Below, in pieces: positions 1-7,920 of a stretch of 24,368 nt of DNA. Under the pieces are notes generated by a model. It made no database searches and was not told the origin of the DNA. It was given only the letters and a program-made list of their open reading frames with translations. The stretch comes from JALVIU01 sp964462295 (GTDB lineage Bacteria > Atribacterota > JALVIU01). The position numbers and the translations under genes are program-made. Where the stretch lies: positions 1 to 24,368 of the forward strand of contig CAYWXH010000024.1 in assembly GCA_964462295.1 (NCBI GenBank), read 5' to 3'. Positions within the stretch are counted from its first letter, which is position 1. Every line of letters begins with the position of its first letter.

Positions 1-51
1 GAAGGTGGTAGGACTGTAGGTGCAGGAGTTATAACTGAGATTATTGAGTAA
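1..51 (+). CDS. tuf: Elongation factor Tu, C-terminal end (partial)
   Basis: Only the last 16 codons and the TAA stop are present; the gene begins left of the window. The tail reads EGGRTVGAGVITEIIE, the conserved end of domain 3 of EF-Tu, the GTPase that delivers aminoacyl-tRNA to the ribosome. In many bacteria tuf is the last gene of the str operon (rpsL-rpsG-fusA-tuf) directly before rpsJ, and that is the arrangement here, with 16 bases to the S10 start. The short gap without a hairpin suggests that str and S10 clusters are transcribed together. Identification is firm despite the short length because both sequence and position agree. Confidence 0.93.
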   Translation, partial: EGGRTVGAGVITEIIE

Positions 52-67
52 GAGGGGAGTGGAACAT

Positions 68-376
68 ATGGAAAAAAACAGAGTGAGAATCAAGATTAAA
101 TCTTATGATCATAGAACTTTGGATCAATCAGTAAAAAAGATAGTGGAAGTGGTAAAAAGGGTAGGAATAAAGATGTCTGGTCCTATTCCACTTCCTGTGG
201 AGCGTAGACTGTATACAGTAAATCGTTCCCCTCATATAGACAAGAAGTCCAGAGAGCAGTTTGAAATTAGGATTCATAAAAGACTTATAGATTTGATTGA
301 ACCTAACGATGAGGTAATAGCAGCTTTACAATCCTTGGAACTGCCATCTGGGGTAAATGTGGAGGTTAAGTATTAG
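68..376 (+). CDS. rpsJ: 30S ribosomal protein S10
   Basis: S10 sits in the head of the 30S subunit and, in many bacteria, also pairs with NusB in antitermination. The 102-residue product has the family's usual length and the conserved N-terminal stretch RIKIKSYDHRTLD and the SGPIPLP loop. I chose ATG at 68 because GAGGGGAG at 52-59 is a good Shine-Dalgarno site for it. An upstream in-frame TTG at 44 would overlap the tuf stop and add eight residues unlike the family. It is the first gene of the S10 cluster, followed after 17 bases by rplC. Confidence 0.97.
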   Translation: MEKNRVRIKIKSYDHRTLDQSVKKIVEVVKRVGIKMSGPIPLPVERRLYTVNRSPHIDKKSREQFEIRIHKRLIDLIEPNDEVIAALQSLELPSGVNVEVKY

Positions 377-393
377 CAATAGGAGGTGTTAAG

Positions 394-1032
394 ATGGCAC
401 TTGGACTTATAGGGGAAAAAGTAGGAATGACTCAAATATTTAATGAAGCTGGAGAGGTTATCCCAGTAACAGTCGTAAAGGCAGGACCATGTACAGTAGT
501 GGATATTAGAACTCCTGAGAGGGATAATTATACAGCTTTAAAATTGGGTTATGGATTTATTAAAGAAAAAAAGGTAAGAAAACCACAGAAAGGTTATTTT
601 GCCAAACAGGGCGTAGAACCAAAAAAGATTTTAAAAGAATTTAGATTGGAGAATATATCTGATTATAAGATTGGAGATGAACTAAATGTAACTATCTTTA
701 CTCCTGGAGAAAAGATAAAAGTTACAGGCATTTCCAAAGGTAGAGGATTTCAAGGAGTAATGAAAAGACATGGTTTTGGAGGAGGTCCCAAGACTCATGG
801 TTCCCAAAACCATAGGAAACCCGGTTCTATTGGTCAAAGCTCGGATCCTTCAAGGGTCTTTAAGGGATTGAAAATGGCAGGACATATGGGGCATGAAACA
901 GTTACTGTAAAAAACCTCGAAATAGTAAAAGTAGATGAAGGAAGGGGAGTGGTTCTTATAAAAGGAGCAGTTCCTGGTCCTAATGGAAGTATTGTCTACT
1001 TATACAAGTTACAAGAGGGGAGGAAGAAATAG
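394..1032 (+). CDS. rplC: 50S ribosomal protein L3
   Basis: L3 is an early 50S assembly protein that binds near the 3' end of 23S rRNA and sends an extension toward the peptidyl-transferase centre. The 212-residue product starts MALGLIGEKVGMTQIF, the family signature, and contains the internal extension (about residues 120-170) with the conserved segments GGGPKTHGSQNHRKPGSIG, DPSRVFKG and KMAGHMG. The ATG follows AGGAGGTG with good spacing. Its TAG stop shares its last base with the GTG start of rplD, so the two are probably translationally coupled. Confidence 0.98.
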   Translation: MALGLIGEKVGMTQIFNEAGEVIPVTVVKAGPCTVVDIRTPERDNYTALKLGYGFIKEKKVRKPQKGYFAKQGVEPKKILKEFRLENISDYKIGDELNVTIFTPGEKIKVTGISKGRGFQGVMKRHGFGGGPKTHGSQNHRKPGSIGQSSDPSRVFKGLKMAGHMGHETVTVKNLEIVKVDEGRGVVLIKGAVPGPNGSIVYLYKLQEGRKK

Positions 1033-1676
1033 TGGCTAATCTATCTTTATATAACATAAAAGGAGAAGAAGTAGGTAAAGTAGAGATAAGCGATATTTTG
1101 TTAAAAGAGAAGGTTAATAAACAACTTCTCTTCGATGCTGTGCAGAGCTATCTTGCCAATCAGAGGGCTGGTACTGCAGCTACGAAAACCAGAGGAGAAG
1201 TAAGAGGTGGAGGTAGAAAGCCTTGGAGACAAAAGGGTACAGGTCGTGCAAGAGCAGGTACAATAAGGTCTCCTCTATGGAAAGGTGGAGGGGTTGTATT
1301 TGGCCCTCATCCAAGGGATTATAGCTTTTCTATTGGGAAAAAAGCAAAGAAAAAGGCTATAAAAGGCGCTTTTTTGTTAAAAATGAGAGAAGGAAAGGTA
1401 AAGGTTATTGATTCTTTGCCTATGAGTACCCCTAAGACAAAGGAGATGTCAGAATATCTGAAGAATATAAAAACTGCCAAATCAGCATTGATAGTTACAT
1501 CTGATGTAGATAATTACAAGAATATATATCTTTCTGCAAGGAATATTCCAGGAGTTTTTGCACAGAGAATTGATTATGTTACAGTATATGAACTTTTAAA
1601 ATATGATGAATTGATACTAACTAAAGCGGCTTTTGATAGATTTAAGGAGGTCTTTGGAAATGAAACATCCCAGTGA
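1032..1676 (+). CDS. rplD: 50S ribosomal protein L4
   Basis: L4 binds 23S rRNA domain I and lines the peptide exit tunnel with a long basic loop. That loop is visible at about residues 55-95 (GGGRKPWRQKGTGRARAG, then RSPLWKGGGVVFGPHPRDY). Length is 214 residues, close to the usual size. The start is GTG at 1032, overlapping the rplC stop by one base and preceded by GGGGAGG. The 3' end runs 17 bases into rplW and contains that gene's Shine-Dalgarno site. In E. coli L4 represses its own S10 operon; nothing in this window shows whether that holds here, since the leader lies upstream. Confidence 0.97.
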   Translation: MANLSLYNIKGEEVGKVEISDILLKEKVNKQLLFDAVQSYLANQRAGTAATKTRGEVRGGGRKPWRQKGTGRARAGTIRSPLWKGGGVVFGPHPRDYSFSIGKKAKKKAIKGAFLLKMREGKVKVIDSLPMSTPKTKEMSEYLKNIKTAKSALIVTSDVDNYKNIYLSARNIPGVFAQRIDYVTVYELLKYDELILTKAAFDRFKEVFGNETSQ

Positions 1677-1947
1677 TGTATTAATTCAACCTGTTATTAC
1701 TGAAAAGACAGTAGGGTTGCAAGCAGAATCGAAATACGTATTTAAGGTACATCCAAGAGCTACTAAAACAGAAGTAAAAGAAGCCATAGAAAATAAGTTT
1801 GGTGTAGATGTGGTTAAAGTAAATATAATAAAAATGCCAGCAAAACCCAAAAGGCTTGGCAGGTTTGAGGGAAAGAAGTCTTCCTGGAAGAAGGCTATAA
1901 TTACACTCAAGCCTGGAGAAACATTGAAAGGTTTTGAGGGAGCATAG
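1660..1947 (+). CDS. rplW: 50S ribosomal protein L23
   Basis: L23 surrounds the exit of the polypeptide tunnel and is the docking site for trigger factor and the signal recognition particle. The 95-residue product begins MKHPSDVLIQPVITEKT, matching the family start, and has the conserved YVFKVHPRATKTEVKEAIE segment and basic C-terminal loop. I chose ATG at 1660 rather than an upstream in-frame start at 1633, because AAGGAGG at 1644-1650 serves 1660 and the extra residues would match nothing in L23. The gene overlaps the end of rplD by 17 bases. Confidence 0.96.
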   Translation: MKHPSDVLIQPVITEKTVGLQAESKYVFKVHPRATKTEVKEAIENKFGVDVVKVNIIKMPAKPKRLGRFEGKKSSWKKAIITLKPGETLKGFEGA

Positions 1948-1962
1948 TAAGGAGGATAAATT

Positions 1963-2787
1963 ATGGGAATAAAAAAGATGAAACCAACATCTCCCGGTAT
2001 GAGATTTACAAGCTATCCGGATTTTGCAGAAATTACTAAAGATGAGCCCGAGAAGTCTCTTGTAATCTCCCTCAAGAAGAAAGGTGGAAGAAATTCTGGG
2101 GGAAGAGTAACTGTAAGACATAGAGGTAGAGGTCATAAAAGACTTTATAGAATTATAGATTTTAAAAGAGATAAGGATGATATCCCAGCAAAGGTTACAT
2201 CTATTGAGTATGATCCCAATAGGTCGGCAAGGATTGCCCTTTTAACATATGTAGACGGAGAAAAGAGATATATAATAGCCCCTGTTGGAGTAAATGTAGG
2301 TGATGTTCTAATGTCAGGCAAAAATGCAGAAATTAGACCGGGAAATTCTCTGCCTCTTGCCAATATTCCAGTAGGTACTTTTATCCATAATATAGAACTT
2401 AAGATTGGAAAAGGCGGTCAAATTGCAAGATCAGCGGGTGCATCTGCTCAACTTATGGCAAAAGAGGGTGCATACGCACATGTAAGAATGCCCTCTGGAG
2501 AGGTAAGGCTTATAGATTTAAGATGTAGGGCTACAATTGGACAGGTTGGAAATCTTGATCATATAAACATAAGTATAGGTAAAGCAGGTAGAAGTAGACA
2601 TCTTGGAAGAAGGCCAAAAGTTAGAGGAGTGGCTATGAACCCTATAGATCACCCTCACGGTGGTGGAGAAGGTAAGACTGGTACAGGTGGTACACCTGTT
2701 ACTCCTTGGGGTAAGCCTACGAAGGGTTATAAAACAAGAAAGTCTAAAAAACAGTCGGATAAATTTATAGTGAAGAGAAGGAAGTAG
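1963..2787 (+). CDS. rplB: 50S ribosomal protein L2
   Basis: L2 is one of the largest, most conserved 50S proteins. It is needed for subunit association and lies near the peptidyl-transferase centre. The 274-residue product has the standard length. Visible hallmarks are the N-terminal GRNSGGRVTVRHRGRGHKR stretch, the central SH3-like domain, and the C-terminal MNPIDHPHGGGEGKT motif (about residues 225-239), including the conserved histidines that are functionally important in E. coli L2. AAGGAGG precedes the ATG. The next gene, rpsS, follows after 11 bases. Confidence 0.98.
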   Translation: MGIKKMKPTSPGMRFTSYPDFAEITKDEPEKSLVISLKKKGGRNSGGRVTVRHRGRGHKRLYRIIDFKRDKDDIPAKVTSIEYDPNRSARIALLTYVDGEKRYIIAPVGVNVGDVLMSGKNAEIRPGNSLPLANIPVGTFIHNIELKIGKGGQIARSAGASAQLMAKEGAYAHVRMPSGEVRLIDLRCRATIGQVGNLDHINISIGKAGRSRHLGRRPKVRGVAMNPIDHPHGGGEGKTGTGGTPVTPWGKPTKGYKTRKSKKQSDKFIVKRRK

Positions 2788-2798
2788 AGGAGGATTCT

Positions 2799-3089
2799 AT
2801 GGGCAGATCTTTAAAAAAAGGTCCTTTTGTGGATGAGAAGTTAATGAAGAGAATATTAGAGATGAATAAGTCAGGTAAAAAGAGAGTAATAAAGACATGG
2901 TCAAGAAGATCTACTATTTTCCCTGAAATGGTAGGTCATACTATTGCTGTATATAATGGAAGAAAACATATACCTGTTTATATTACAGAAAATATGGTAG
3001 GTCATAAACTTGGAGAATTTTCACTTACCCGAACCTTTAAAGGTCACAGTGGGGATAGGAAGAGTGAAAAAGGCTCAAGGGTAAGATAA
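2799..3089 (+). CDS. rpsS: 30S ribosomal protein S19
   Basis: S19 forms a head-of-30S pair with S13 and contacts the A-site tRNA region. The 96-residue product starts MGRSLKKGPFVDEKL and has the RRSTIFPEMVGHTIAVYNG core and GHSGDRKSEKG segment expected of the family. The ATG is preceded by GGAGGA immediately after the rplB stop. The stop codon is followed at once by the L22 region, keeping the usual S10 cluster order. Confidence 0.97.
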   Translation: MGRSLKKGPFVDEKLMKRILEMNKSGKKRVIKTWSRRSTIFPEMVGHTIAVYNGRKHIPVYITENMVGHKLGEFSLTRTFKGHSGDRKSEKGSRVR

Positions 3090-3107
3090 GTGGATGGGAG
3101 GTATAGT

Positions 3108-3449
3108 ATGGAAGCAGTTGCTCGTGCAAGATATATAAGGATGTCGCCTCGAAAGGTAAGGCAGATGATAGATATAATTAGAGGTAAAAATGCTCAGGAG
3201 GCTTTAGCTATTTTAAAATCCTCTCCTCGTAAATCTTCTCATATATTAAAAAAAGTATTAGAATCGGCGATGGCTAATGCCGAAAATAATTTTAATATGA
3301 ATCAAGATGCATTATATGTCCATAGGGCATATGTAGATGAGGGGCCAATTATAAAGAGGTTTCGTCCCTTAGGTATGGGAAGAGGCACTATAATAAAGAG
3401 AAGAACCAGCCATATTACAATCATTGTAAAAGAAAGAGAGGAGGGATAG
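3108..3449 (+). CDS. rplV: 50S ribosomal protein L22
   Basis: L22 reaches from the 50S surface into the exit tunnel with a long beta-hairpin, and changes in that hairpin confer macrolide resistance in other bacteria. The 113-residue product begins MEAVARARYIRMSPRKVRQ and ends with the hairpin region KRFRPLGMGRGTIIKRRTSHI. I chose ATG at 3108 because GGGAGGT at 3096-3102 is placed for it. An in-frame GTG at 3090, abutting the rpsS stop, has no ribosome binding site of its own. The hairpin carries no obvious deletion or insertion. Confidence 0.95.
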   Translation: MEAVARARYIRMSPRKVRQMIDIIRGKNAQEALAILKSSPRKSSHILKKVLESAMANAENNFNMNQDALYVHRAYVDEGPIIKRFRPLGMGRGTIIKRRTSHITIIVKEREEG

Positions 3450-3452
3450 AAT

Positions 3453-4118
3453 TTGGGTCAAAAAGTACATCCTAAAGGATTGAGATTAGGCATAGTAAAA
3501 GATTGGGATTCTAAATGGTTTGCAAAATTTAGAGAAAAAGAGTTTCCGGCAAATGTTTTAGAGGATTATAATATAAGAAAGTATCTAAAGAAACGTTTGT
3601 ATCAAACAGGGGTTTCTCGGATAGTCATAGAGAGGCTTGGAAGTAAGATTAGAATTTTTATTTTTGCTGCACGTCCCGGTTTAGTAATTGGAAGAAAGGG
3701 TTCAGAGGTTAAAAGTTTAAAAGAGCATCTTTCCAAGTGGACAGGGAAAGAGGTTGTAATAAATGTAAATGAAGTAAAAACTCCTGAAATCGATGCACAG
3801 CTTGTAGCAGAGAATATTGCATCACAGATTGAAAGAAGGATTAATTTTAGACGTGCAATGAAACAAGCTGTAAATAGGGCGATGAAGATGGGAGCACAAG
3901 GTATAAAGGTAGCATGCAGTGGTAGATTGGGTGGTGCAGAAATTGCAAGAACTGAGTGGTACCTTGAAGGACGTGTACCATTGCATACCTTAAGGGCGGA
4001 TATAGATTATGGATTTACAGAAGCTATGACTACTTACGGAAAGATTGGGGTAAAAACTTGGATATTCAAAGGAGAAGTTCTTCCTAAGACAGAGGAAGAA
4101 ACAACACCACAATCTTAA
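3453..4118 (+). CDS. rpsC: 30S ribosomal protein S3
   Basis: S3 helps form the mRNA entry channel and has mRNA-unwinding activity with S4 and S5. The 221-residue product begins MGQKVHPKGLRLG and carries a type-II KH domain with the loop VIGRKGSEV (about residues 78-86), followed by the C-terminal domain with GRLGGAEIARTEWY. The start codon is TTG, preceded by GAGGAGGG, three bases after the rplV stop. A short acidic tail (KTEEETTPQS) ends the protein. Confidence 0.97.
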   Translation: MGQKVHPKGLRLGIVKDWDSKWFAKFREKEFPANVLEDYNIRKYLKKRLYQTGVSRIVIERLGSKIRIFIFAARPGLVIGRKGSEVKSLKEHLSKWTGKEVVINVNEVKTPEIDAQLVAENIASQIERRINFRRAMKQAVNRAMKMGAQGIKVACSGRLGGAEIARTEWYLEGRVPLHTLRADIDYGFTEAMTTYGKIGVKTWIFKGEVLPKTEEETTPQS

Positions 4119-4141
4119 AAGAATAAAAGGAGAAAAGAGCA

Positions 4142-4564
4142 ATGTTGCAACCAAGTAGAACAAAATATAGAAAAATGCAAAAGGGTAGAATGAAAGGAAA
4201 GGCATATAGAGGTTCTACCCTTGCATTTGGCGAATATGGCTTAAAAGCTATGGAGCCTGCATGGATTACTGCTGCCCAGATAGAGGCTGCAAGAATTGCT
4301 ATGACACGTTCCATTAAACGTGGTGGTAAAGTATGGATTAGGATTTTCCCTGACAAGCCTATTACTAAAAAACCAGCAGAGACTCGTATGGGTAAAGGGA
4401 AGGGCTCTGTAGAGTATTGGGTTTCTGTTGTAAAGCCTGGTAGGATTTTATTTGAGCTTGCCGGTGTAAGTGAAGATAGAGCCCGTGAAGCTATGATGTT
4501 AGCTGCACAAAAGCTACCGATAAAGACAAAATTTGTAACTCGAGAGGAATTAGGTGGTGAATAG
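4142..4564 (+). CDS. rplP: 50S ribosomal protein L16
   Basis: L16 binds near the A-site tRNA elbow on the 50S subunit and is a late assembly protein. The 140-residue product begins MLQPSRTKYRKMQKGR and has the conserved FGEYGLKAMEPAWITAAQIE and GKVWIRIFPDKPITKKPAETRMGKGKG-type segments. The conserved arginine of the last region, hydroxylated in some bacteria, is present. ATG is preceded by AGGAGAAAAG. Stop and the next start (rpmC) are separated by two bases. Confidence 0.97.
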   Translation: MLQPSRTKYRKMQKGRMKGKAYRGSTLAFGEYGLKAMEPAWITAAQIEAARIAMTRSIKRGGKVWIRIFPDKPITKKPAETRMGKGKGSVEYWVSVVKPGRILFELAGVSEDRAREAMMLAAQKLPIKTKFVTREELGGE

Positions 4565-4566
4565 AT

Positions 4567-4788
4567 ATGAATATAAAAGAGATTAGAGATCTATCAGATG
4601 AAGAAATACTTCAAAAAATTTCTGATTTTAAAGATGAGCTATTCAATCTTAGGTTTCAGGTAGTTACAGGGCAACTTAAGAATTTTTCTCGTATAAAAGA
4701 GGTCAAAAAGTCTATAGCAAGATCTTACACTGTGTTACGGGAAAGAGAACTTGCAAAAGGTCAATCCCAGGAGATGAAGGAGGAGTAA
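4567..4788 (+). CDS. rpmC: 50S ribosomal protein L29
   Basis: L29 is a small two-helix protein next to L23 at the peptide exit site. The 73-residue product shows the pattern MNIKEIRDLSDEEILQKI, then the conserved LFNLRFQVVTGQLKN turn and IKEVKKSIARSYTVLRER second helix. Its ribosome binding site GGTGGTGAA lies inside the end of rplP, so translation is probably coupled. The tail is slightly longer and more acidic than the shortest family members. Confidence 0.95.
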   Translation: MNIKEIRDLSDEEILQKISDFKDELFNLRFQVVTGQLKNFSRIKEVKKSIARSYTVLRERELAKGQSQEMKEE

Positions 4789-4791
4789 TAT

Positions 4792-5040
4792 ATGGGAGGA
4801 AAAAAGGAGTTAGTAGGTATAGTAACAAGTGATAAGATGGATAAATCAGTTGTAGTTACAGTGGAGACAACATTTATGCATCCTCTTTATAAAAAGACTG
4901 TAAAGAGGAGAAAGAAATATATGGCACATGATGAAAAAAATGATTGCAAAATAGGAGATAGGGTTAAAATTTTAGAAAGTCGTCCATTGAGTGCCAGAAA
5001 AAGATGGAGAGTAGTGGAAATAATAGAGAGGGCCCAGTAA
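4792..5040 (+). CDS. rpsQ: 30S ribosomal protein S17
   Basis: S17 is a primary 16S rRNA-binding protein with an OB fold. The 82-residue product contains the family pattern LVGIVTSDKMDKSVVVTVE, HPLYKKTVKRRKKYMAHDE and GDRVKILESRPLSARKRWRV. AAGGAGGAG, inside the end of rpmC, precedes the ATG by a suitable distance. A 25-base gap containing AAGGAGG leads to rplN, the usual start of the spc group, but I see no promoter or terminator there. Confidence 0.96.
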   Translation: MGGKKELVGIVTSDKMDKSVVVTVETTFMHPLYKKTVKRRKKYMAHDEKNDCKIGDRVKILESRPLSARKRWRVVEIIERAQ

Positions 5041-5065
5041 AGAGTGGTTTGTAAGGAGGTTAACA

Positions 5066-5434
5066 ATGATTCAGATATATTCTTACTTAAATGTGGCAGA
5101 TAATTCTGGTGTTAAAAAGATAATGTGCATCCAGGTATCTGGTAGTACAGGAAGAAGATATGCAGGACCTGGAGATATAATAGTAGCTACTGCCAAGGAG
5201 GTAGCCCCAAACGGAAATATTAAGAAAGGACAAGTAGTAAGAGCTGTAGTAGTGAGAACGAGAAAGGATTATTCTCGTAAGGATGGTTCTACTATTAAAT
5301 TTAGTGAAAATGCTGCAGTAATTATTAACAATAATAATGAACCGGTAGGAACACGAATTTTTGGGCCAGTTGCAAGGGAGTTAAGAGAAAAGAAATTTGC
5401 AAAAATAATATCTCTTGCACCAGAGGTAGTATAA
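5066..5434 (+). CDS. rplN: 50S ribosomal protein L14
   Basis: L14 lies at the subunit interface, contacts 16S rRNA in the 70S ribosome and is the site where the silencing factor RsfS binds. The 122-residue product has exactly the usual length and the conserved segments YLNVADNSGVKK, GDIIVATAKEV, VVVRTRKDYSRKDGSTIKF and GTRIFGPVARELR. ATG follows AAGGAGG with eight bases between. It opens the spc cluster in the standard order L14-L24-L5-S14. Confidence 0.98.
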   Translation: MIQIYSYLNVADNSGVKKIMCIQVSGSTGRRYAGPGDIIVATAKEVAPNGNIKKGQVVRAVVVRTRKDYSRKDGSTIKFSENAAVIINNNNEPVGTRIFGPVARELREKKFAKIISLAPEVV

Positions 5435-5446
5435 GGAGGTGTCATA

Positions 5447-5797
5447 GTGAAAAAGGTAGCAGCAAAGGTAAAATTCCCTATAAAAAAAGGAGATACAGTT
5501 ATAGTAGTTTCAGGAAAAAAAGAAGTTAAAGGGAAAAAAGGAAAGGTTTTAAGTGTGATACCTGAGAAGGCTCAGGTTATAATAGAGGGTGTAAATTTTG
5601 CAAAACGTCATGTTAAACCTACCCAAAAGCTTCCTCAGGGCGGAATTCAAGAAAAAGAAGCTCCGATAAGAATATCTAAAGTAAGGCTTATATGTAATAA
5701 ATGTGGTGAGGTTACTAGGATAAGGAGAATAAAATTGGAAAACGGAAAAAGAGTTCGCGTCTGCAAAAAATGCGGTGAAATCATCGATCTTGTTTAA
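5447..5797 (+). CDS. rplX: 50S ribosomal protein L24, zinc-ribbon form
   Basis: L24 starts 50S assembly and sits near the tunnel exit. The 116-residue product has the KOW motif (about residues 14-40, KKGDTVIVVSGKKEVKGKKG) and the GVNFAKRHVKP segment. Its C-terminal part contains two CxxC pairs, Cys83/Cys86 and Cys106/Cys109, which would form a zinc ribbon. This form is known in many bacteria but absent from others. The start is GTG at 5447, preceded by AAGGAGGTG; no ATG start with a comparable site is available. Confidence 0.96.
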   Translation: MKKVAAKVKFPIKKGDTVIVVSGKKEVKGKKGKVLSVIPEKAQVIIEGVNFAKRHVKPTQKLPQGGIQEKEAPIRISKVRLICNKCGEVTRIRRIKLENGKRVRVCKKCGEIIDLV

Positions 5798-5808
5798 GGA
5801 GGTTTTAT

Positions 5809-6348
5809 ATGCCCGTACTTAAAGATTTTTATGTAAAGGAAGTAATTCCAAAGATGCAGAAGCAGTTTAACTATAAAAATGTAATGCAAGTACCAAAATT
5901 GGAAAAGGTTGTTATAAATATGGGAGTGGGAGATGCTATTCAAGACCCAAAACTTCTTGATAATGCCCAGCAAGAGCTGAGTATTATCGCAGGCCAAAAG
6001 GCTGTTATAACTCGTGCAAAAAGATCAATTTCTAACTTTAAATTAAGGCAGGGGACTCCTATAGGTTGTAAAGTCACTCTGCGCGGGAATGCAATGTACG
6101 AGTTTCTTTACAAGTTTTTGAAGGTTTCTATTGCGAGAATAAGAGATTTCAAAGGATTTTCCGATAAGTCCTTTGATGGAAGAGGAAATTATTCTTTAGG
6201 AATTAAAGAGCAACTTATCTTTCCTGAAATAGAGTATGATAAGGTAGATAAGATTAGAGGAATGGATATTACTATTGTAACTACAGCAAAAACTGATGAG
6301 GAAGCCAAAGCGCTTTTAGGGTACTTAGGCTTGCCATTTAAAAAGTAA
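5809..6348 (+). CDS. rplE: 50S ribosomal protein L5
   Basis: L5 binds 5S rRNA and forms the central protuberance of the 50S subunit, contacting P-site tRNA. The 179-residue product has the standard length and the conserved segments NVMQVPKLEKVVINMGVG, AKRSISNFKLRQGTPIGCKVT and FKGFSDKSFDGRGNYSLGI. ATG is preceded by AAGGAGG, 11 bases after the rplX stop. Confidence 0.97.
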   Translation: MPVLKDFYVKEVIPKMQKQFNYKNVMQVPKLEKVVINMGVGDAIQDPKLLDNAQQELSIIAGQKAVITRAKRSISNFKLRQGTPIGCKVTLRGNAMYEFLYKFLKVSIARIRDFKGFSDKSFDGRGNYSLGIKEQLIFPEIEYDKVDKIRGMDITIVTTAKTDEEAKALLGYLGLPFKK

Positions 6349-6363
6349 TAAGGAGGGAAACAG

Positions 6364-6549
6364 GTGGCAAGAAAAGCATTAATTGAAAAGTCAAAGAGAA
6401 AGCCGAAATTTAAGGTAAGAGAGCATAATAGATGTAAGATATGTGGACGCCCCAGAGGCTATATGAGGGATTTTGGGATTTGCAGAGTATGTTTTAGAGA
6501 AATGGCTTCTCGTGGTGAAATTCCTGGGGTAAAAAAGGCTTCGTGGTAG
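6364..6549 (+). CDS. rpsN: 30S ribosomal protein S14, zinc-binding short form
   Basis: This is the short zinc-binding type of S14, 61 residues, rather than the about 100-residue zinc-free form. The zinc ligands are Cys24, Cys27, Cys40 and Cys43 (CKICGRPRGYMRDFGICRVC). S14 assembles late into the 30S head. The C-terminal MASRGEIPGVKKASW matches the family closely. The start is GTG at 6364, with AAGGAGGG upstream. Confidence 0.97.
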   Translation: MARKALIEKSKRKPKFKVREHNRCKICGRPRGYMRDFGICRVCFREMASRGEIPGVKKASW

Positions 6550-6569
6550 AGAAGGAGGTTAGATAGATT

Positions 6570-6968
6570 ATGTCAATGACAGATCCTATTGCTGATATGC
6601 TAACAAGAATTAGGAATGCAAGTGCTGCACATAAAAAAGAAGTAAGCATGCCTTCTTCTAAAATGAAAATGAGAATTGCTAAAATTCTAAAAGAAGAAGG
6701 TTTTATAGAAGATTATTCTTTTAAGGAAGATAATAAACAAGGGATACTTACCGTATATTTAAAGTATGCAGAGGATAAAACTCCGGCCATTTATCATATA
6801 GAAAGGGTAAGTAAACCAGGTAGAAGGGTGTATGTAGGAAAAGATTCGATTCCCAGAGTGTTAAGAGGGATTGGTATAGCTATTCTTTCTACCTCTCGCG
6901 GAGTAATTTCAGATAGAACCGCAAGAAAGGAAGGGGTAGGAGGAGAAGTAATTTGCTATGTATGGTAA
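6570..6968 (+). CDS. rpsH: 30S ribosomal protein S8
   Basis: S8 is a primary binding protein of the 16S rRNA central domain; in E. coli it also represses the spc operon by binding its mRNA near L5. The 132-residue product begins MSMTDPIADMLTRIRNAS and ends with GIGIAILSTSRGVISDRTARKEGVGGEVICYVW-type conserved blocks. Two in-frame ATGs lie at 6570 and 6576. The first is preferred because AAGGAGG lies 11 bases before it. I did not find an obvious S8-binding mimic in the L5 region by eye. Confidence 0.97.
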   Translation: MSMTDPIADMLTRIRNASAAHKKEVSMPSSKMKMRIAKILKEEGFIEDYSFKEDNKQGILTVYLKYAEDKTPAIYHIERVSKPGRRVYVGKDSIPRVLRGIGIAILSTSRGVISDRTARKEGVGGEVICYVW

Positions 6969-6984
6969 AAATAGGAGGTAAATT

Positions 6985-7518
6985 ATGTCAAGAGTAGGAA
7001 AAAAACCAATTCAAATCCCTCAAGATATAAAAGTAAAGATCGATGGAGACACTATACATGTAGAAGGCAAAAAAGGTAAACTTTCTTATAGATTTTTACC
7101 TCAAGTAGAGGTAAAACAAGAGGGAAATGAACTAATAATTACAAGGAAGGCGGAAGATAGATTTTCAAGGGCTATTCATGGTACTACGAGGAGTTTAATA
7201 GCAAATATGGTAGAAGGCTTATCTAAAGGGTTTGAAAAGAAGTTAGAGATAGTAGGAACAGGATATAGGGCCCAAATGCAAGGTAATAAATTAGTATTGA
7301 ATTTGGGCTATTCTCATCCTATTGAATATATACCACCTAAAGATATAAGTATTTCTGTTGAGAGAAATACTATTACAGTATCGGGTTATGATAAGCAGAA
7401 AGTAGGTCAAGTAGCGGCAGAGATTAGAGCATTCCGTAAGCCTGAACCTTACAAAGGTAAAGGTATTAAGTATGTTGATGAAGTGATTAGACGTAAAGTT
7501 GGTAAAATAGGTGCTTAG
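6985..7518 (+). CDS. rplF: 50S ribosomal protein L6
   Basis: L6 is near the factor-binding site of the 50S subunit and is needed late in assembly. The 177-residue product has the family length and two similar alpha/beta domains. It begins MSRVGKKPIQIP, contains GTTRSLIANMVEGLSKGFEKKLEIVGTGYR-type conserved blocks and ends with the KPEPYKGKGIKY motif, typical of the L6 C-terminus. ATG follows TAGGAGG. Confidence 0.97.
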   Translation: MSRVGKKPIQIPQDIKVKIDGDTIHVEGKKGKLSYRFLPQVEVKQEGNELIITRKAEDRFSRAIHGTTRSLIANMVEGLSKGFEKKLEIVGTGYRAQMQGNKLVLNLGYSHPIEYIPPKDISISVERNTITVSGYDKQKVGQVAAEIRAFRKPEPYKGKGIKYVDEVIRRKVGKIGA

Positions 7519-7530
7519 AGAGGAGGCTAT

Positions 7531-7902
7531 GTGAAAACCATGAAACGTAATAGGGAATTTTATAGAAAAAAAAGACATAGAAGAGTAAGAAAAAAAATAA
7601 AGGGAACATTTGAGCGTCCCAGATTAAGTGTGTATAGAAGTTTATCGCATATATATGCACAGATTATAGATGATACCAAGGGCCATACTTTAGTATCTGC
7701 TTCCTCATTGGAACTTGTGAGGGAGAAAAAGATTTCATACGGGGGAAATAAGGAAGCAGCATATGAGGTAGGAAAACTTCTTGCAGAGAAGGCTTTGGAA
7801 AAGGGTATTAAAAAGGTAGTCTTTGATAGAGGCGGATATCTATACCATGGTAGAGTTGAAGCGTTAGCTAAAGGTGCCCGCGAAGGAAAACTTGAGTTTT
7901 AG
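7531..7902 (+). CDS. rplR: 50S ribosomal protein L18
   Basis: L18 binds 5S rRNA together with L5. The product has a very basic N-terminal arm (RKKRHRRVRKKIKG), then RPRLSVYRSLSHIYAQIIDD and the C-terminal FDRGGYLYHGRVEALAKGAREGKL, all family hallmarks. AGGAGG at 7521-7526 could serve GTG at 7531 (four bases away, short) or ATG at 7540 (13 bases away, long). GTG gives 123 residues and ATG gives 120, both within family range, so the start is uncertain by three codons. Confidence 0.95.
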   Translation: MKTMKRNREFYRKKRHRRVRKKIKGTFERPRLSVYRSLSHIYAQIIDDTKGHTLVSASSLELVREKKISYGGNKEAAYEVGKLLAEKALEKGIKKVVFDRGGYLYHGRVEALAKGAREGKLEF

Positions 7903-7920
7903 GAATAGGGAGGGAAATAG

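Noticed and set aside
1681..2363. Leftward open frames opposite rplW and rplB (and similar ones opposite rpsC, rplF, adk, ecfA1 and ecfA2)
   Set aside because: They lie wholly antisense to well-identified genes, lack ribosome binding sites and have compositions typical of antisense frames; no recognizable domains.
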